Source of the DNA: Chrysoporthe austroafricana
Taxonomy: Eukaryota > Ascomycota > Sordariomycetes > Diaporthales > Cryphonectriaceae
Assembly (NCBI GenBank): GCA_001051155.2
Contig: JYIP02000002.1
Span: 875,583-939,582, forward strand
DNA: 64,000 nt
Reading direction: 5' to 3'
In this document: positions 23,684 to 34,911 of the stretch, piece by piece
Position numbering within the stretch: position 1 is the first letter of the stretch
How the letters are laid out: every line of letters starts with the position of its first letter
The notes under the pieces: model-generated
What the model saw: the letters and a program-made list of their open reading frames with translations, nothing else
The model's database searches: none
What the model was told of the DNA's origin: nothing
Made by a program: the position numbers and the translations under genes

Positions 23684-26599
23684 ATGGCGTCGATAGATGT
23701 TGGAGTCGAAGCCTTCAACGCCTTCCTGCAGGCAAATGTCACCGGACCCGTTCTCAGCAATGATCAAATAAGGTTGGCAGAGCCCTACGAGGGCAAGATC
23801 GACCTGAGGCTATCATCGCTGGATGTTGATGGTGTCAGCCCTTATCCATTCATCCCCCACATCGACCTCTTCTGTCTCGCCAAACACAGCATCGAGAACG
23901 CCACAACCGAAGTATGGACAGCCAGTCGCGCCGGCCAAAGCGGCATAAGCCTGGCATGGATGAGACTGAGGTTGCATGTCTGGCACTACAAACTCTTCAT
24001 TGAGCCCAGCCTGAGCCCTGGCTCCATCTTCACCAAGAATATTGGCATGAGCGAAGTGCCTACCCTGGTGGAGAGAATACAAGATGGCCTGCGTGTGGTA
24101 GAGAGCGATGTTCTGGGTGAGAATTGGGAGGTCAACTCGTCTCGGTGGTGCACGGAGGACAGGGTGCGCTTTCTGGTCGAGAAGGCCAACATCTGTATCA
24201 TGCTGGGCCAGGATATCCAGGCTCGCGATGCACTGAGCGCCGCGGCAGATCTGAACGGTTTTGTGTACGCCTTGTCCGGTGCACTTGGAAAGAGAACACG
24301 ATTCCAAGAGAAGAGTACCAGCCAGTTGGTCGTGCTCGCCAAAAGTAGAACCTCCCCAGATCCAGACGCGAAGCAAGAGGTTCCCGAGGCATTGCCTCTC
24401 AATGACGATACGCTCTTGGAGGATATTGAGTACACTAATGGAGACGAGGGTCTGAATGGCGAGCAGGATGGAGGTGCAGTGCCCCAGCTACCTGCGGCAT
24501 TGGGCGATTTGAAACCAGATGAACAGCCACAGCTCTCAGCTTTGGACCAGATCATATTGCTCACACAAGCTACGCTGAAGGACTCGTTCTCTCCTGCAGA
24601 CAAATTGACGGCGGAGGAAGTCCTACCGTTCGCTGTAAGGGTCATCAACGACAAGTCGACTAATTGGCAGATCTATACTCAAGCTCTACTTGTGCGATCC
24701 CGGATCGAGCAGCATCGCAGTAGGACCGTGGAGCGGGGCGTGCTGCAGATGCAAGCTGTCGTTGATCAGGTCATCGTCGATACCACGCAAAAGGCTGCTG
24801 TCGACGCAGAATCTCTGGACGCCAAACCACAAGATGCCCCAGAGGTCCCATCCATTTCTGTTTCCATACCAGATGAACAGCCGAAGTCGAAGCAAGATAG
24901 AGAGGAAGCAGCACCCGTCGAAGAGAAGCCCAGGTCATTCTTCCCCGCTGCCAAACCAGAAGAATCCGCACCCGCACATGTGAGGCTGGAATACATCCAT
25001 GCTCTCTCGTCGCCACCACGTTGGCATCTTGAATCGGAGCTAGCATATGCTTGGACTGGAGTCGGTTCACTAGTGTCGGCTCTTGAGATCTTCAAGCGCT
25101 TAAAGCTTTGGGCTGAGGTAGCCTTGTGTCTTGCAAGCAGTGCTTCGACGGATAACGAGGATGGCAGCGGACGAGGAGGCGGTGGAGAGGACAAGGCACG
25201 GGCTATCATTCGGTGGAGATTGTATCATCGTAAAAACGATGGTCAATCCGACGGGGCGGTGGGGAGTGATGCAAATAATGAGCTCGACGAGGAAACGGAC
25301 ATCACAACACTCAAAGCAGAGAGTTTCACTGGGCCTGAGCGCACACCGGCTCAACCGAATGCACCTAGACTTTTCTGCATTCTGGGTGACATAGAGACCG
25401 AGTCTGCGGTTGCGCATTACGAGAGGGCATGGGACGTCTCAAATCGAAGATATGCTCGAGCTCAAAAGTCACTGGGTGAGCATTATCTTACCCAGAAAGA
25501 CTGGACGAAGGCTCGTGAGGCCTATCAGCTTGCAGTCTCCGTTAACCGCCTGTCGCCCGAGATGTGGAGCCGGCTTGGAGACATCAACTTGAGGCTAGGC
25601 GACTTTGCAGCTGCGGCCGAGGCTTTCACCCGCGCCATTGGATCGTCTAACGACTCCTCGGGCGGCGAAGATGCAAGGACGTGGAGCAACCTTGGCAGTG
25701 CGTTATACAGCATGTATTTGGAGGCTGTTGAGAACGACAAGAAACATGTCCCGACCAGTGGCGACCAAGACGAGCAGGGTGCAGGAGCCCGGGCCGAGGA
25801 TGAAGACGACGAAGTTCAGTTCTCAACAGTCAACACTACCAAGAATCCATCAACTCTCCTGGCACAATCAATGAATGCCTACAAGCGCGGGGCATCAATT
25901 GCGCACGACAACTGGCGCATCTGGGACAACGTCATCACACTCGCCACACGAATGCGTCCTATGCCATTCTTTGAGATCATCCAAGCCCTGCGATCCATAA
26001 TCCGAATCAAAAAATCGGAAGATGCATTGGACGACGATATTCTCCGCGTGTTGCTTACGGAAGGTGTTTTGTCGACGGACAAGAAGAATGATACAGGTAT
26101 CGGGCAGTACGAACCGCTTCGAGGCAGCGTCGAACGCAATGTCAACGAGATGATGGAAAAGGAGATTGTACCTCTGATCACGAACCGCTCCGAGCTATGG
26201 GAACTGCTTTCCCGCCTCCGCGTGTGGAAGAGGGACTACGCCGGCGCCATCGATGCTTCCGAGAAGGCGTGGCGGGCTGCTGTCGGCGGAGCAACGTCGG
26301 GAGCCGGGTCGATGGGAGGCGGCCTGACAGTCGATGCTGCCAAGAAGGGGGATCAGGAATCCACCACGAACCGGAACTGGTTGGAGAGCAAGGAGGCCTG
26401 GCAGGTCGTAGTTCAGAGGACGGACGAGTTGGTTGCGGTGCTGGAGAATTTTGGACCACAGGTACAGGAGATCGGTGACAAGTGGAAGGGCAAGGCCAGA
26501 AGTGCCATACGGAGCGTTATGGGAAAGGGTAAGGAGCCGTGGGAGGGTAGTGAGGGCTGGGATACACTCAAGGGCCTATTGGATGGGCTGAAAGCATGA
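23684..26599 (+). CDS. EMW1: TPR protein of the TTC27/Emw1 family, 971 aa
   Basis: Single-exon gene. I start at the ATG of MASIDVGVEAFNAF (23,684), which has a good context (TCCATGG) and begins conserved-looking sequence; an in-frame ATG 21 codons upstream gives an unlikely extension. The family (human TTC27, yeast Emw1/YNL313C) is essential in yeast and linked to cell-wall integrity; its biochemical role is poorly defined. Tetratricopeptide-like helices are clear at about residues 585-690 (RARAQKSLGEHY-like, KDWTKAREAYQLAVSVN, SPEMWSRLGDINLRLGDF). The N-terminal half carries helical segments such as RWCTEDRVRFLVEKANI. Acidic/Gly-rich linkers interrupt the repeats around nt 25,140-25,330 and 25,740-25,830, and again near 26,280-26,350. 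Length is near the family's usual 850-950. The family call is from overall order and the TPR core, not from a search. Confidence 0.8.
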   Translation: MASIDVGVEAFNAFLQANVTGPVLSNDQIRLAEPYEGKIDLRLSSLDVDGVSPYPFIPHIDLFCLAKHSIENATTEVWTASRAGQSGISLAWMRLRLHVWHYKLFIEPSLSPGSIFTKNIGMSEVPTLVERIQDGLRVVESDVLGENWEVNSSRWCTEDRVRFLVEKANICIMLGQDIQARDALSAAADLNGFVYALSGALGKRTRFQEKSTSQLVVLAKSRTSPDPDAKQEVPEALPLNDDTLLEDIEYTNGDEGLNGEQDGGAVPQLPAALGDLKPDEQPQLSALDQIILLTQATLKDSFSPADKLTAEEVLPFAVRVINDKSTNWQIYTQALLVRSRIEQHRSRTVERGVLQMQAVVDQVIVDTTQKAAVDAESLDAKPQDAPEVPSISVSIPDEQPKSKQDREEAAPVEEKPRSFFPAAKPEESAPAHVRLEYIHALSSPPRWHLESELAYAWTGVGSLVSALEIFKRLKLWAEVALCLASSASTDNEDGSGRGGGGEDKARAIIRWRLYHRKNDGQSDGAVGSDANNELDEETDITTLKAESFTGPERTPAQPNAPRLFCILGDIETESAVAHYERAWDVSNRRYARAQKSLGEHYLTQKDWTKAREAYQLAVSVNRLSPEMWSRLGDINLRLGDFAAAAEAFTRAIGSSNDSSGGEDARTWSNLGSALYSMYLEAVENDKKHVPTSGDQDEQGAGARAEDEDDEVQFSTVNTTKNPSTLLAQSMNAYKRGASIAHDNWRIWDNVITLATRMRPMPFFEIIQALRSIIRIKKSEDALDDDILRVLLTEGVLSTDKKNDTGIGQYEPLRGSVERNVNEMMEKEIVPLITNRSELWELLSRLRVWKRDYAGAIDASEKAWRAAVGGATSGAGSMGGGLTVDAAKKGDQESTTNRNWLESKEAWQVVVQRTDELVAVLENFGPQVQEIGDKWKGKARSAIRSVMGKGKEPWEGSEGWDTLKGLLDGLKA

Positions 26600-28208
26600 A
26601 CTGGATGTTGTCGCGAGAAGAGAATCTGCCTCACTTAAACATGGCATACTTCTTTGCACACTGTCTCCTTCAATTCTCGTGCTTCGTTCGGAACGAAGAA
26701 CTCTCGACAACCCGTCTGCCTTTTGGTCAGTAGTCACCAGGCCGGCGAACCTCGTTAGGAGAGAGTGCTGGGTCGGTTCTGTCAGCGCTGTGTTTCAACA
26801 GAACGCCGAAGCTCAAAATAGCCAGGTTCTGAGCGGCGAAGATCATGCTCCTGACAATCCAGTGGAATCTAGAATGCAGGACGAGGCCTCAATCCTCTTG
26901 GATGAATTTACGAGAAAAGGTGATATGGACAGAAAGGAAAACAGGAAATTGAAAAAGGGCGAGGTTGAAAACAAAAGGAAAAGAAAAGAAAAAGCAGCCA
27001 GAGCAGTACCCAGCAAGGGTTGGCCCAGTGTCCACTTCGAAGTCAGTCAATTTGCCAAGTCCGGTCCCGAAGAGCAGCAAACTAGACTCTCCGAAGCTAT
27101 AATTTTTCTCGAAAAAGCATAGAACAGGTCCTATTGCAGCTTAACGCTTGCAGATCATTGTGGACACTACAGGAATAGATAGGACAGCTATAGAGGCAAT
27201 GGGACCAAGCAATAGTTCATAGCTTCTCCAGATGAATCTTGTTCCGCCCGGATTAGGGGACCCTTTCCTCCCTCCCCCCCGGGTGGATATACTATAAAAG
27301 TCAGTTGGAAAATTGGGTAAACTCAAGATTGTGATACCGTGTTGACATATATTAGAATGCTGTGCCCTCGACGATTCCAACTTGGGAGCGCAGGACTCGA
27401 GCGGCATGGGGATTTGCGAGCAGATGCCCGTGCTTTTCTCATGGGCAATGGCACAGTCCAGGGTTGGCACCTGAGCGTTTCCCAGACATCTACATTGATA
27501 TGTTTGTACTATAACTGAACATCAGAAATTGTTATGAGCTTACTGAAATATTGAGATACATGTTCTGGCTACCTAGCCTGTACACGAGGGGATCAGCTGA
27601 TATCCCCTTCCCTATCGTTGCGTTCAGAATGTCTTCGTCTAATTATCTCAGATCTGAGCACTACACCAAGTGAATACTTGCATGGGTTAAGGCGGATCTC
27701 AAAAATCGCTAGCACGTGCGGGTAGTAACGATGCTGATGGATCTACACTACCTCTCTTCAAAGCTGGTCCAGTAAAATTTCTATGGCCTCTCACTCTCTG
27801 AAGAGCAAAAAGTGGCACCTCAACTCGACTGGAGCCGCGAGGTTCCAGGCCTAAATTAGTGGCGTACTTAGTCGTGCACGAACGCACGCCACCACGTGTG
27901 CCTTGACAACGGATCTCCGTACTCTCGGAATTATGGCACGATTTCAGGAGACTAGTCCGGAAAGTCTTAAGGACGACCGTGCCCCTTCGGCGAGCCTTGA
28001 CAGGAACAGAATTGGTTACACATTAGTTTCTTGGGCATTCGCATACAATTGACCAATGAAACGCAGCTGATGATGACTTTAAAGTCTTTGGGTTTCCCCG
28101 GGCCTGAGGGCTCTCTGACCCGATCCAACCTTAGACTTTCTCTTTGGCCTGCTATTATGCCGATAAACTCTCCCTTGGCGCAGATAGCACAGCTGGATTT
28201 CTCTCGAC
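26600..28208. other. intergenic, no gene recognised
   Basis: 1.6 kb. An open frame at 26,679-27,122 (+, 147 codons) has a Lys/Arg-rich middle produced by A-rich DNA and no family resemblance; I do not call it. A TATAAAAG at 27,293-27,300 has no convincing coding sequence behind it. Confidence 0.45.
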
Positions 28209-29450
28209 ATGTCAATATGGGATAGCGATGACCTGGGCAGCCTTGCCCAAAAGGTTTGCTGGGCCTTGTTTGGGGCCACAGCCGGTAGGTCCAAGACACC
28301 TTTCATCTTCAAACTTGGCTTGACTACTGACATAATGGCGAATCAAGTTACCGTTGGGTTGCGAGTGTACAGCCGTCTTCGATACAGCCCTCGATTAGGT
28401 GGTTGTATCTATGTCGACGATATCATCACAGTTGGCTGCCTGTTGATGCTCCTAAACTTTTGTGTCTTGGTCTCCGTCGCTCTCCCATTTGGGGTAGGAC
28501 AGCATTATGAGACCCTATCTGCTGTCAACCGGGTCGAGGCCCTGAAGTGGAATGCCGTCCTCAATGCTGCAACTCCGTGGTTATGCACATTACCTAAATT
28601 CGCCATAATCTCTACGCTGCAGCGCATCCTCTGTTACGGAACGAAAACTACGGTGGTGTTTTGGAGTCTCGCACTCGCTTCTCAGGCATCCGTTCTTGGG
28701 TTGGTGGCCTGGGACTTTGCACAATGCAGGCCGGTGGCTTATCAGTGGGATAAGGGTATCGAAGGGGGTACATGTGCAAGCAGAGCTATCTATGTCGGCC
28801 TTGCCTGGTTTGCTTACACGTACTCCACCGCGCTGGACATCTTCTTCGCTCTTTACCCGATCCCTTCTGTCATGCGGCTCAACATACCGCTGAAGACTCG
28901 CATCGGGGTTGCTGTGTCGCTGAGCATAAGCTGGTTTGGCTTTGCCATATCAATATATAAGTTCTCCATCTTTTCTCGCTTGGGATCAATGATGGGAAAA
29001 GATCCTTCTTGTAAGTGGTTGGCCTTGATTCTGCTTCTGCTCTTACAATTTTCCTCTCAGAGCACCAAATAATAACCAATCCTTTCAGATCCCCTCGTCT
29101 ACCTCTCTATGACCCACTTCGCCGAGGGCTCATTTTTGATAATGTCCACGTCGCTTGCAACGTTGCGTCCTCTATATCGCGGAATAAGACGTCAGGTTGT
29201 GGGCTGGACGAGATACAGCAAGAGCGTCGCCAATAATCAATCACCTGGTGTTGCTTGGAGTACTTCACCTACTATGGGTTCGCGATCAGAAAATCTATCT
29301 GATAGCGAGAACTCTGAAGGCCCTACTCAGGATGAGGAGTCTGGCACTGTGGTCATGGGCGGTGGCGAGGACTACCTTGCGCTGAAGGCGCTAACAACTA
29401 CAATAATGAGAAAGGAGTGTACGAATATGAGCGGACACAGCCTCCGATAG
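28209..29450 (+). CDS. PTH11-like rhodopsin-fold integral membrane protein (about 366 aa)
   Basis: Fungal seven-helix membrane protein of the PTH11/SAT4 (rhodopsin-domain, DUF-type) superfamily. Members include the Magnaporthe surface receptor Pth11, but most have unknown ligands. Preferred exons are 28209-28284, 28348-29010 and 29089-29450. The first intron (63 nt, GTAGGT donor, CTGAC branch-like motif, weak CAAG acceptor) is a multiple of three, so the frame also reads through it (387 aa). Removing it gives CWALFGATAVTVGLRVYSRL, which is how family members begin helix 1 and its following GLRxYSR motif. Later hallmarks are WDFAQCRPVAYQWD, YSTALDIFFALYPIP, KTRIGVAVSLSISWFGFA, and after the second intron PLVYLSMTHFAEGSFLI and TLRPLY. 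The hydrophilic C-tail is Ser/acidic-rich. Confidence is high for family, moderate for the exact first exon. Confidence 0.85.
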
Positions 29451-29626
29451 CGAGGGGGTAATAATGAGCGTTTTTCCCAGCCTGATAAAATCGTCCTGGT
29501 AACTCCAATACGCGCCTCAAAACAGAAACGAGACAATTGCTCCGTGAAAGACAACACGAATCCCAGCGACAGCTGTCTTGCTTCTCCGTTAAACTCTCCC
29601 ACGCCAGCCATTCCGCCACATTTCGG

Positions 29627-31771
29627 CTACTCGACCGCAGCTGCAGACTCCTCAACCAGGCCTTCCTCCAAGGCCTTGAAAGCTTCCTCTTCGTACACAC
29701 CAGTCTGCTTGGCTCGACTTACAAGCTGTTCGATAACCACGGGTGGCAGCTGCGCAGGCTGACTGAGGACCCTTGCAAATTGATCCTGATGGCCGAAGCC
29801 GCATTGGGCGTGGGTGTCTTCGACCGACCGCCTCAGGCGAACGTCTCCGTAGGTACGCGCCAGCTCGACGGGGCTGGCTTGGACGCGAGATGGCTCCGGA
29901 GCCGGCCATAGCTTCGCCTTGGTGAGACCCATGATAGCGGATCCAAGCTGAAGCTGTTCGCACTCCTCACGAACGGAGTCATCCCCAGACGCCTTGCAGT
30001 ACCGCGTGGGCTCCTCGGTGCCCGGCTGTGGGTTTAGCAGCGCATTGACAGGGCTGCTCACGGCCTGGATGATTTGTTCGATGGCACCAAGGCGCACCAC
30101 GGCAAGGAACTCGAGGACCTCAGCAGATAACGGCTGCTCTTGCCATGGTTTGCCCTGAAAGTCAAGGAGCGTGCCATCAGAACTGATGCTGGAGTTGTAG
30201 GCGCAGCGGGCGACCGTCCGCGCAAAAGACTGCGCCTCGCCGAGCACCCACCCTGCGACTAGAGTCTCCTTATCTTGAGACTCAGCTGTCTGGCTCGCGC
30301 TGTCCAGACATGAGAGCCAGCTTTTTACGAACGGCGTCAACAGATGCACCGTCTCATACTTCTCGGCAGCAACGGCGATTCCGTACAACTCTCCAACATC
30401 GGCCGGTCGAGGCAAGTCCTGGAATCTGTAGTGAGCGATCGAGAAGATGACATCTAAGCCAAATGACGGATCGGAGACCATGTCGACAGTGTCAGATTCC
30501 CGTGAAGGTAAGCTCTGCTTCCAGACACGAGACGCACTCTCAAGGACACAGGAGCGGACGGAGTAGACGGCGTCACCACCACGCGAGTCTCGGACTTTGA
30601 TGTCAAGGTCGGCATCCTCTGAGTAAAACTTCTTCTCTACTTCAGGGAGCTCAGACTTGCTGTCCGATCCTAGCTCCGCCTGCTCATTCTCGTGACCGGC
30701 AGCTGCGTCTGTGGATGAGGGTCCGGGCGTATCTGGAGGTGTTGGAAGGTCTTCTGTCGCCTTCGCATCTGCCACCGCTGAATCCGTGATGCTCGCAGCA
30801 GGGGAGCCCGACTTCTGCGCGGCCTCCCCCAAGGAGATTGATGCGGTCTTGGGAGATGAGCTGAGGGCACGTTCAGCTTCGACCGTGACGGCAGATGTCT
30901 GAGCAAGGGCTGGAATGCTCCGTCCTGAGTCGCTTCTCTTCAGGTCCAAACCATCCTGGACTGGACCCAAGGTTGGAGTTGTGGGAGCCGAGTCGTTGCT
31001 GTCGTTATCTCCCTTGGGGGACGATGCAGACCTAGAGATCATGGAGTCAGCAAAGACCTATTCTTGTACATGCTTCATTCAAATCCGAGGACTTATGGTC
31101 ATGACTACCGGAACGAAAACGAATAAATGGTGTCTGTCGTGTAAGTCGGATTGCTCGCCAGTGGTAGAGAAGGTTTTCTCTGGAAACGAGGTTTCGAAAA
31201 TTCGTTTACACCCTCTTTGCGAGGACTGGCAGTCATAGGACGCCTTTTCGTCAATCGACGATGCGGAGACACAATATCATGCCGCAGTTCGACTGATGGC
31301 TCCAGGGTTCTGTTACACTTGTATGAGAAACACTTGTTTGCACCAGGTAACAGTGCCACGGTGATGTGATATCGGACGACGCGGATACATGGTCACCTGC
31401 TTACACACACTCTCACATCAAGACAAATCATGAGACTACGAGATCTCGAAGTCATTCTTCATCATCGTATCCTGCCTAAATGACCACGGGATGATTATGT
31501 CTGCGGCCACTCTTGTCCCAACCTTCTCTCGAAACTTAAGAAAACGTATTCGTGAGAAAACAGGAGAAGTTGAGCTTTGGCTCATAGAAGGGAGAGGGAA
31601 AGAGGCAGAGAGACGTGGACGAGGGCTTTAGCTGACCGATATGGAGAAGAGGAGCATATCAACTTACTTCTTGAATGATCGATTGAAGAAGAAAATGCCT
31701 GACTTTCGCCGATTATTACGCTCGTGTCCGAGCTCGCCTGCGGTGGTAGACCGGCGCTGAATCTCAGCCAT
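29627..31771 (-). CDS. BTB/POZ-like domain protein, 502 aa, two exons
   Basis: Exon 1 is 31771-31668 and exon 2 is 31031-29627, joined across a 636-nt intron with a GTAAGT donor and CTAG acceptor; phases close (K35 split). The new N-terminus, MAEIQRRSTTAGELGHERNN followed by a basic RRKSGIFFF patch, fits better than starting at the ATG inside the intron acceptor. Residues about 36-160 are Ser/Pro/Thr/Asp-rich and probably disordered. From about 170 a fungal BTB-like fold follows: DADLDIKV, YSVRSCVLESASRVWK, FSIAHYRFQDLPR, and ELYGIAVAAEKYETVHLL. The remainder is the helical C-terminal region common in fungal BTB proteins. Such proteins are protein-interaction modules; no partner can be inferred. 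The long intron is unusual for this genome. Confidence 0.8.
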
Positions 31772-33157
31772 GTTGCGCGGGAGAACTGCGCTTTACGGTG
31801 CTACTGGTGTTTTCAACAAGGTCGAGAGACGATGATGGCCAGACAGCCTTGTCCAGATTGTCAAAGTAGAGAACGCTATATAACGATCCCAAAGGAAATG
31901 CAGACCGAGCATCGCAGGAAGCGGTCAAAGCGGTGGCCACCAGCATAAGATATAGATTCGCATTTATCAAGGTTCATGCAAACGTCTGTAGAGTTTCTCC
32001 GCTGCGGGCCTGTCTATGGACTCTGTCAGTGACCGTTACGAGATCATCGAGGCTGCACTTAACGACTGGTAAGCGATGAAAACGTGCACACCGCTCATAG
32101 GCTACAATCATCGCTTTTTTTTACCCATGGTTAATTCTGCCAAAGCAGATAAGAGCCCTGGCCTAGCCGCCCGCTAATTCCACAGTCTGCTGCAAGGATT
32201 CCCGATGCACGAACTCCACCGCTTTGCTCGCCTTGACGCGCCAACCTGCGGAGCCGACGGGGACTCACCGACAACCTATCGGCCTCATGATCAAAAGTGC
32301 CAGGACATAGTTGGCAAGCATTTTCACTCACGCCGTATGCGCTTCCCAATCCATTGGGTTTCAACATGGTCTGAGTTAGAGATAGCCAGATGCCACTCGG
32401 TTGAGAACCTGCACTCCACAAGGTTGCAGAGCAGACGTATCAGTATCGTCCTCGTCCTCCGATGCAGCAGGGCCGGCCTCCTGTTCTCGGCGGCTAGGAG
32501 ACTTCTCTACGACATGACTGCCCGCGCCAAGGACCATGGCTGCGGTGTGGACTACTGCTATGGCTGCAGGAGAAAATATGGCCATCCGGGTGAGACGCCT
32601 TGAGTTTTGCAGTCTATGCCTAACATCCTATCGCATGCTTTTGTAGATCCTCCCGGAGGAATGTCCCGACGTCGAATAGAGCCGAGGACTGGACCCATCC
32701 GCGATCATTGGCTTCGATTACATCTTTCATCCCAACACGTGCCCAACTGCTTGCTTGTAGACATGGTCCGGACCTATCATATACCTGGAAGCTGGAACAT
32801 TCCGCTTTCTCTGGATATGCGACCGATTGCTGGATCAAGATATGATATCACCTGAAGCGAATTAACGGCGCATCAGCATCAAGTGGGCGGGCTCCACCAT
32901 GACCGACACCATGACCGAGACCGCGGGAGCAGAAACCAGCAGCCGCCGCGTGCGGCGACAATTGTTCAAGCAGACCATTCCTCTCCGGGCCGAGCCCACG
33001 GGCCTTCGCCCTCAATGCTGCAGCGAATGTCCTCGTGCGCAGCGGGTCATGGCTTGATGTGACAAGCAGAGCGGAGTTGCTCGTATACCCCAGCGCTGCT
33101 CTGCAGGCTTCGTGAGCCTCAGGGCTGTTGTGTCGTAGGTACATCGCCAGATACTGC
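31772..33157. other. intergenic with unresolved short open frames
   Basis: 1.4 kb between the BTB gene and the UstYa-like gene. On the minus strand 32,585-32,376 encodes 69 residues with a hydrophobic N-terminus and an acidic middle. On the plus strand a well-formed 57-nt intron (GTGAGA at 32,590, CTAAC branch-like motif, TTTGTAG ending 32,646) would splice a short frame starting at an ACCATGG. These two readings are mutually antisense and neither is convincing enough to call as a gene. Confidence 0.35.
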
Positions 33158-34250
33158 TCAGTCATCGATGGGAAGCACAACCCGCGTTCCGTCACGGATG
33201 CCACCTAAGCAGATCAGCATCTGGAGCAGGAAGTATTGCTGGCAAGAGGATGACGAATCATCAGCACATACCTGCCAAATAGTCGATGACCTCGTTGTAG
33301 TTCTTGCACACTGGAGAAAGGTCAACAAACAGAGCTCCACGCAACGAACGCGGGGGTTTTCAGTACCGTGAATTCCATTCCATCCTCCATCAAGAGGCCC
33401 GAGGTCCGCTCCATCCGATGCTGAATGCGGTTCAAGCGCTACGTCGGCTGCACACATCGCTGCCTGGCGAATGTAGTCGATGCAATGCATAAAGTGTGTG
33501 TGCAATCCCTCATCAAGTTCATCTGACCTGTTTTCTCGGAGGGTAGAGTATATTCTCCCCATCATGAACTGATTCTGTCAGTCGTTTCTGCAGGCGGCGG
33601 GAATCTGCGTGGCTCCCCAACGGCTCTTGACTTACGAGGCAGTGCAGCTGGTGCGTCATGGAGGTTGCTGAGAAGATCGTCCCGGCCTCTCCCGTTGGTC
33701 CTCCAGGAGGTGATATTCCAGCTACCGCAGCATTAGCAAATGGCCGGTGGCCGGGACAGGAGATCAACGAAGCTCACATGGCAAGATTGTGTTCCACTTC
33801 GCCACCAGAGCATCCGAGAACCACTCCGAGGTGTTCGTTGGCACGAAAGATGCATCTGCATTCCATTTCACAACGTTCACCGCAACTGATCGTCTTAGCT
33901 TTTGACTCGAAGATATAAGTCCAGAATACATAAGTGAAACACTCACTCTCATGGTTAGAAGCAGAGAAATCTCCACCAATTTGCCTGGTGTTCGGTTGCA
34001 TCGGTTGCCTGAACACCAGCAACAGCAATAATCCAGCTATCACTACTAGCAAGGACGTGTCGATCATCCACCGATATGACTTAAGTGTGGAAAGAACCCC
34101 GCGAGGCTGGGCCCATTTGCTTGCACCTCCTTCTTCGCAGCGCCAATGCTTTTCTTGGCCTTCTTCGACATCGGTTTCGGAGAGGAACTCTTCGCGGTCA
34201 GCATCTTCCGCGCTCCAGATGGTCTCGTATTTGCTGGCTTTCTGATCCAT
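33158..34250 (-). CDS. UstYa-like (DUF3328) oxidase family membrane protein, 263 aa, six exons
   Basis: Minus-strand exons are about 34250-33947, 33885-33778, 33721-33636, 33574-33367, 33310-33272 and 33204-33158; all five introns are 56-67 nt and phases close to 263 residues. Family hallmarks are all present: an acidic cytosolic N-terminus, one transmembrane helix at about 61-80 (WMIDTSLLVVIAGLLLLLVF), the segment NTSEWFSDALVAKWNTILP, and the two HxxHC motifs, HQLHC (exon 3) and HFMHC followed by IDYIRQAAMC (exon 4). The typical ending THVCKDW/AE is here IHVCKNYNEVIDY. UstYa and UstYb homologues perform oxidative cyclisation or halogenation in fungal RiPP pathways (ustiloxin, phomopsin, cyclochlorotine) and also occur outside RiPP clusters. 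The HxxHC residues thought to be catalytic are intact. Its co-oriented upstream neighbour is an FAD monooxygenase. Substrate unknown. Confidence 0.88.
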
Positions 34251-34911
34251 ATCGATCGTTCAGGTGAGGTCGGATAGTGAGCTGCTTTCGACTGAGCAGT
34301 AACAATGGCTTCGACAATTAACTTATGTGAGAATTTCGAGAAACGCGAGAGTGCCGTGCTCGTACTGTCGTTGATATAAGATGGCACGTCCGGGGGAATC
34401 ATGCTTGGCAATCTGTAACAAGGGCCTGCAGCCCCATCGCGTTTGAGAGTGTTGAGACGAGCAGCACAGAGCGGGACCCAGGATCGGTGGCATGGCTTCC
34501 AAACTCCAAGGTCGGGTGCACCATGGCTGCAGCGGCGCCACTTTGGCCATATCCGTCGCGAGTCATGGTTGCGATGGCATTCAAGAGACGTCTCGGGTTT
34601 CATGTGGCGCTGTGTTTGGCTCAGCTCGGCCAAAACGTGCCTTCAGGGGTTGTCGGCTAACCTCTTTTGCAAGGCGCCGCCGTTACATCGCGACGACGGA
34701 GCGCAACTTTATGTCCTCGGAAGAACTGAAAATGAGCAGTAGTGGAAGGCTCGAAAACATAGGTCACGATTGCTGCTCGGATGGTCTTACATTCGCACGT
34801 GAACGGTGGCTAGTAGTCTCAGTGGCCGCCCGAACCCTTGATGCCACGATGTATCTCATTCAGATTTGGGACGCCAACTCTGGATATTTGGGATGGACAT
34901 TGGATCAATCC
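34251..34911. other. intergenic between FAD monooxygenase and UstYa-like gene
   Basis: 660 bp in tandem orientation. It should carry the 3' end of the monooxygenase gene and the promoter of the UstYa-like gene. Overlapping frames on both strands have no family resemblance; no short repeat-bearing peptide gene is visible. Confidence 0.45.

Noticed and set aside
26679..27122. 147-codon frame (+) after the TPR gene
   Set aside because: Lys/Arg-rich middle derives from A-rich DNA; no homology recognised and no promoter or splice evidence.
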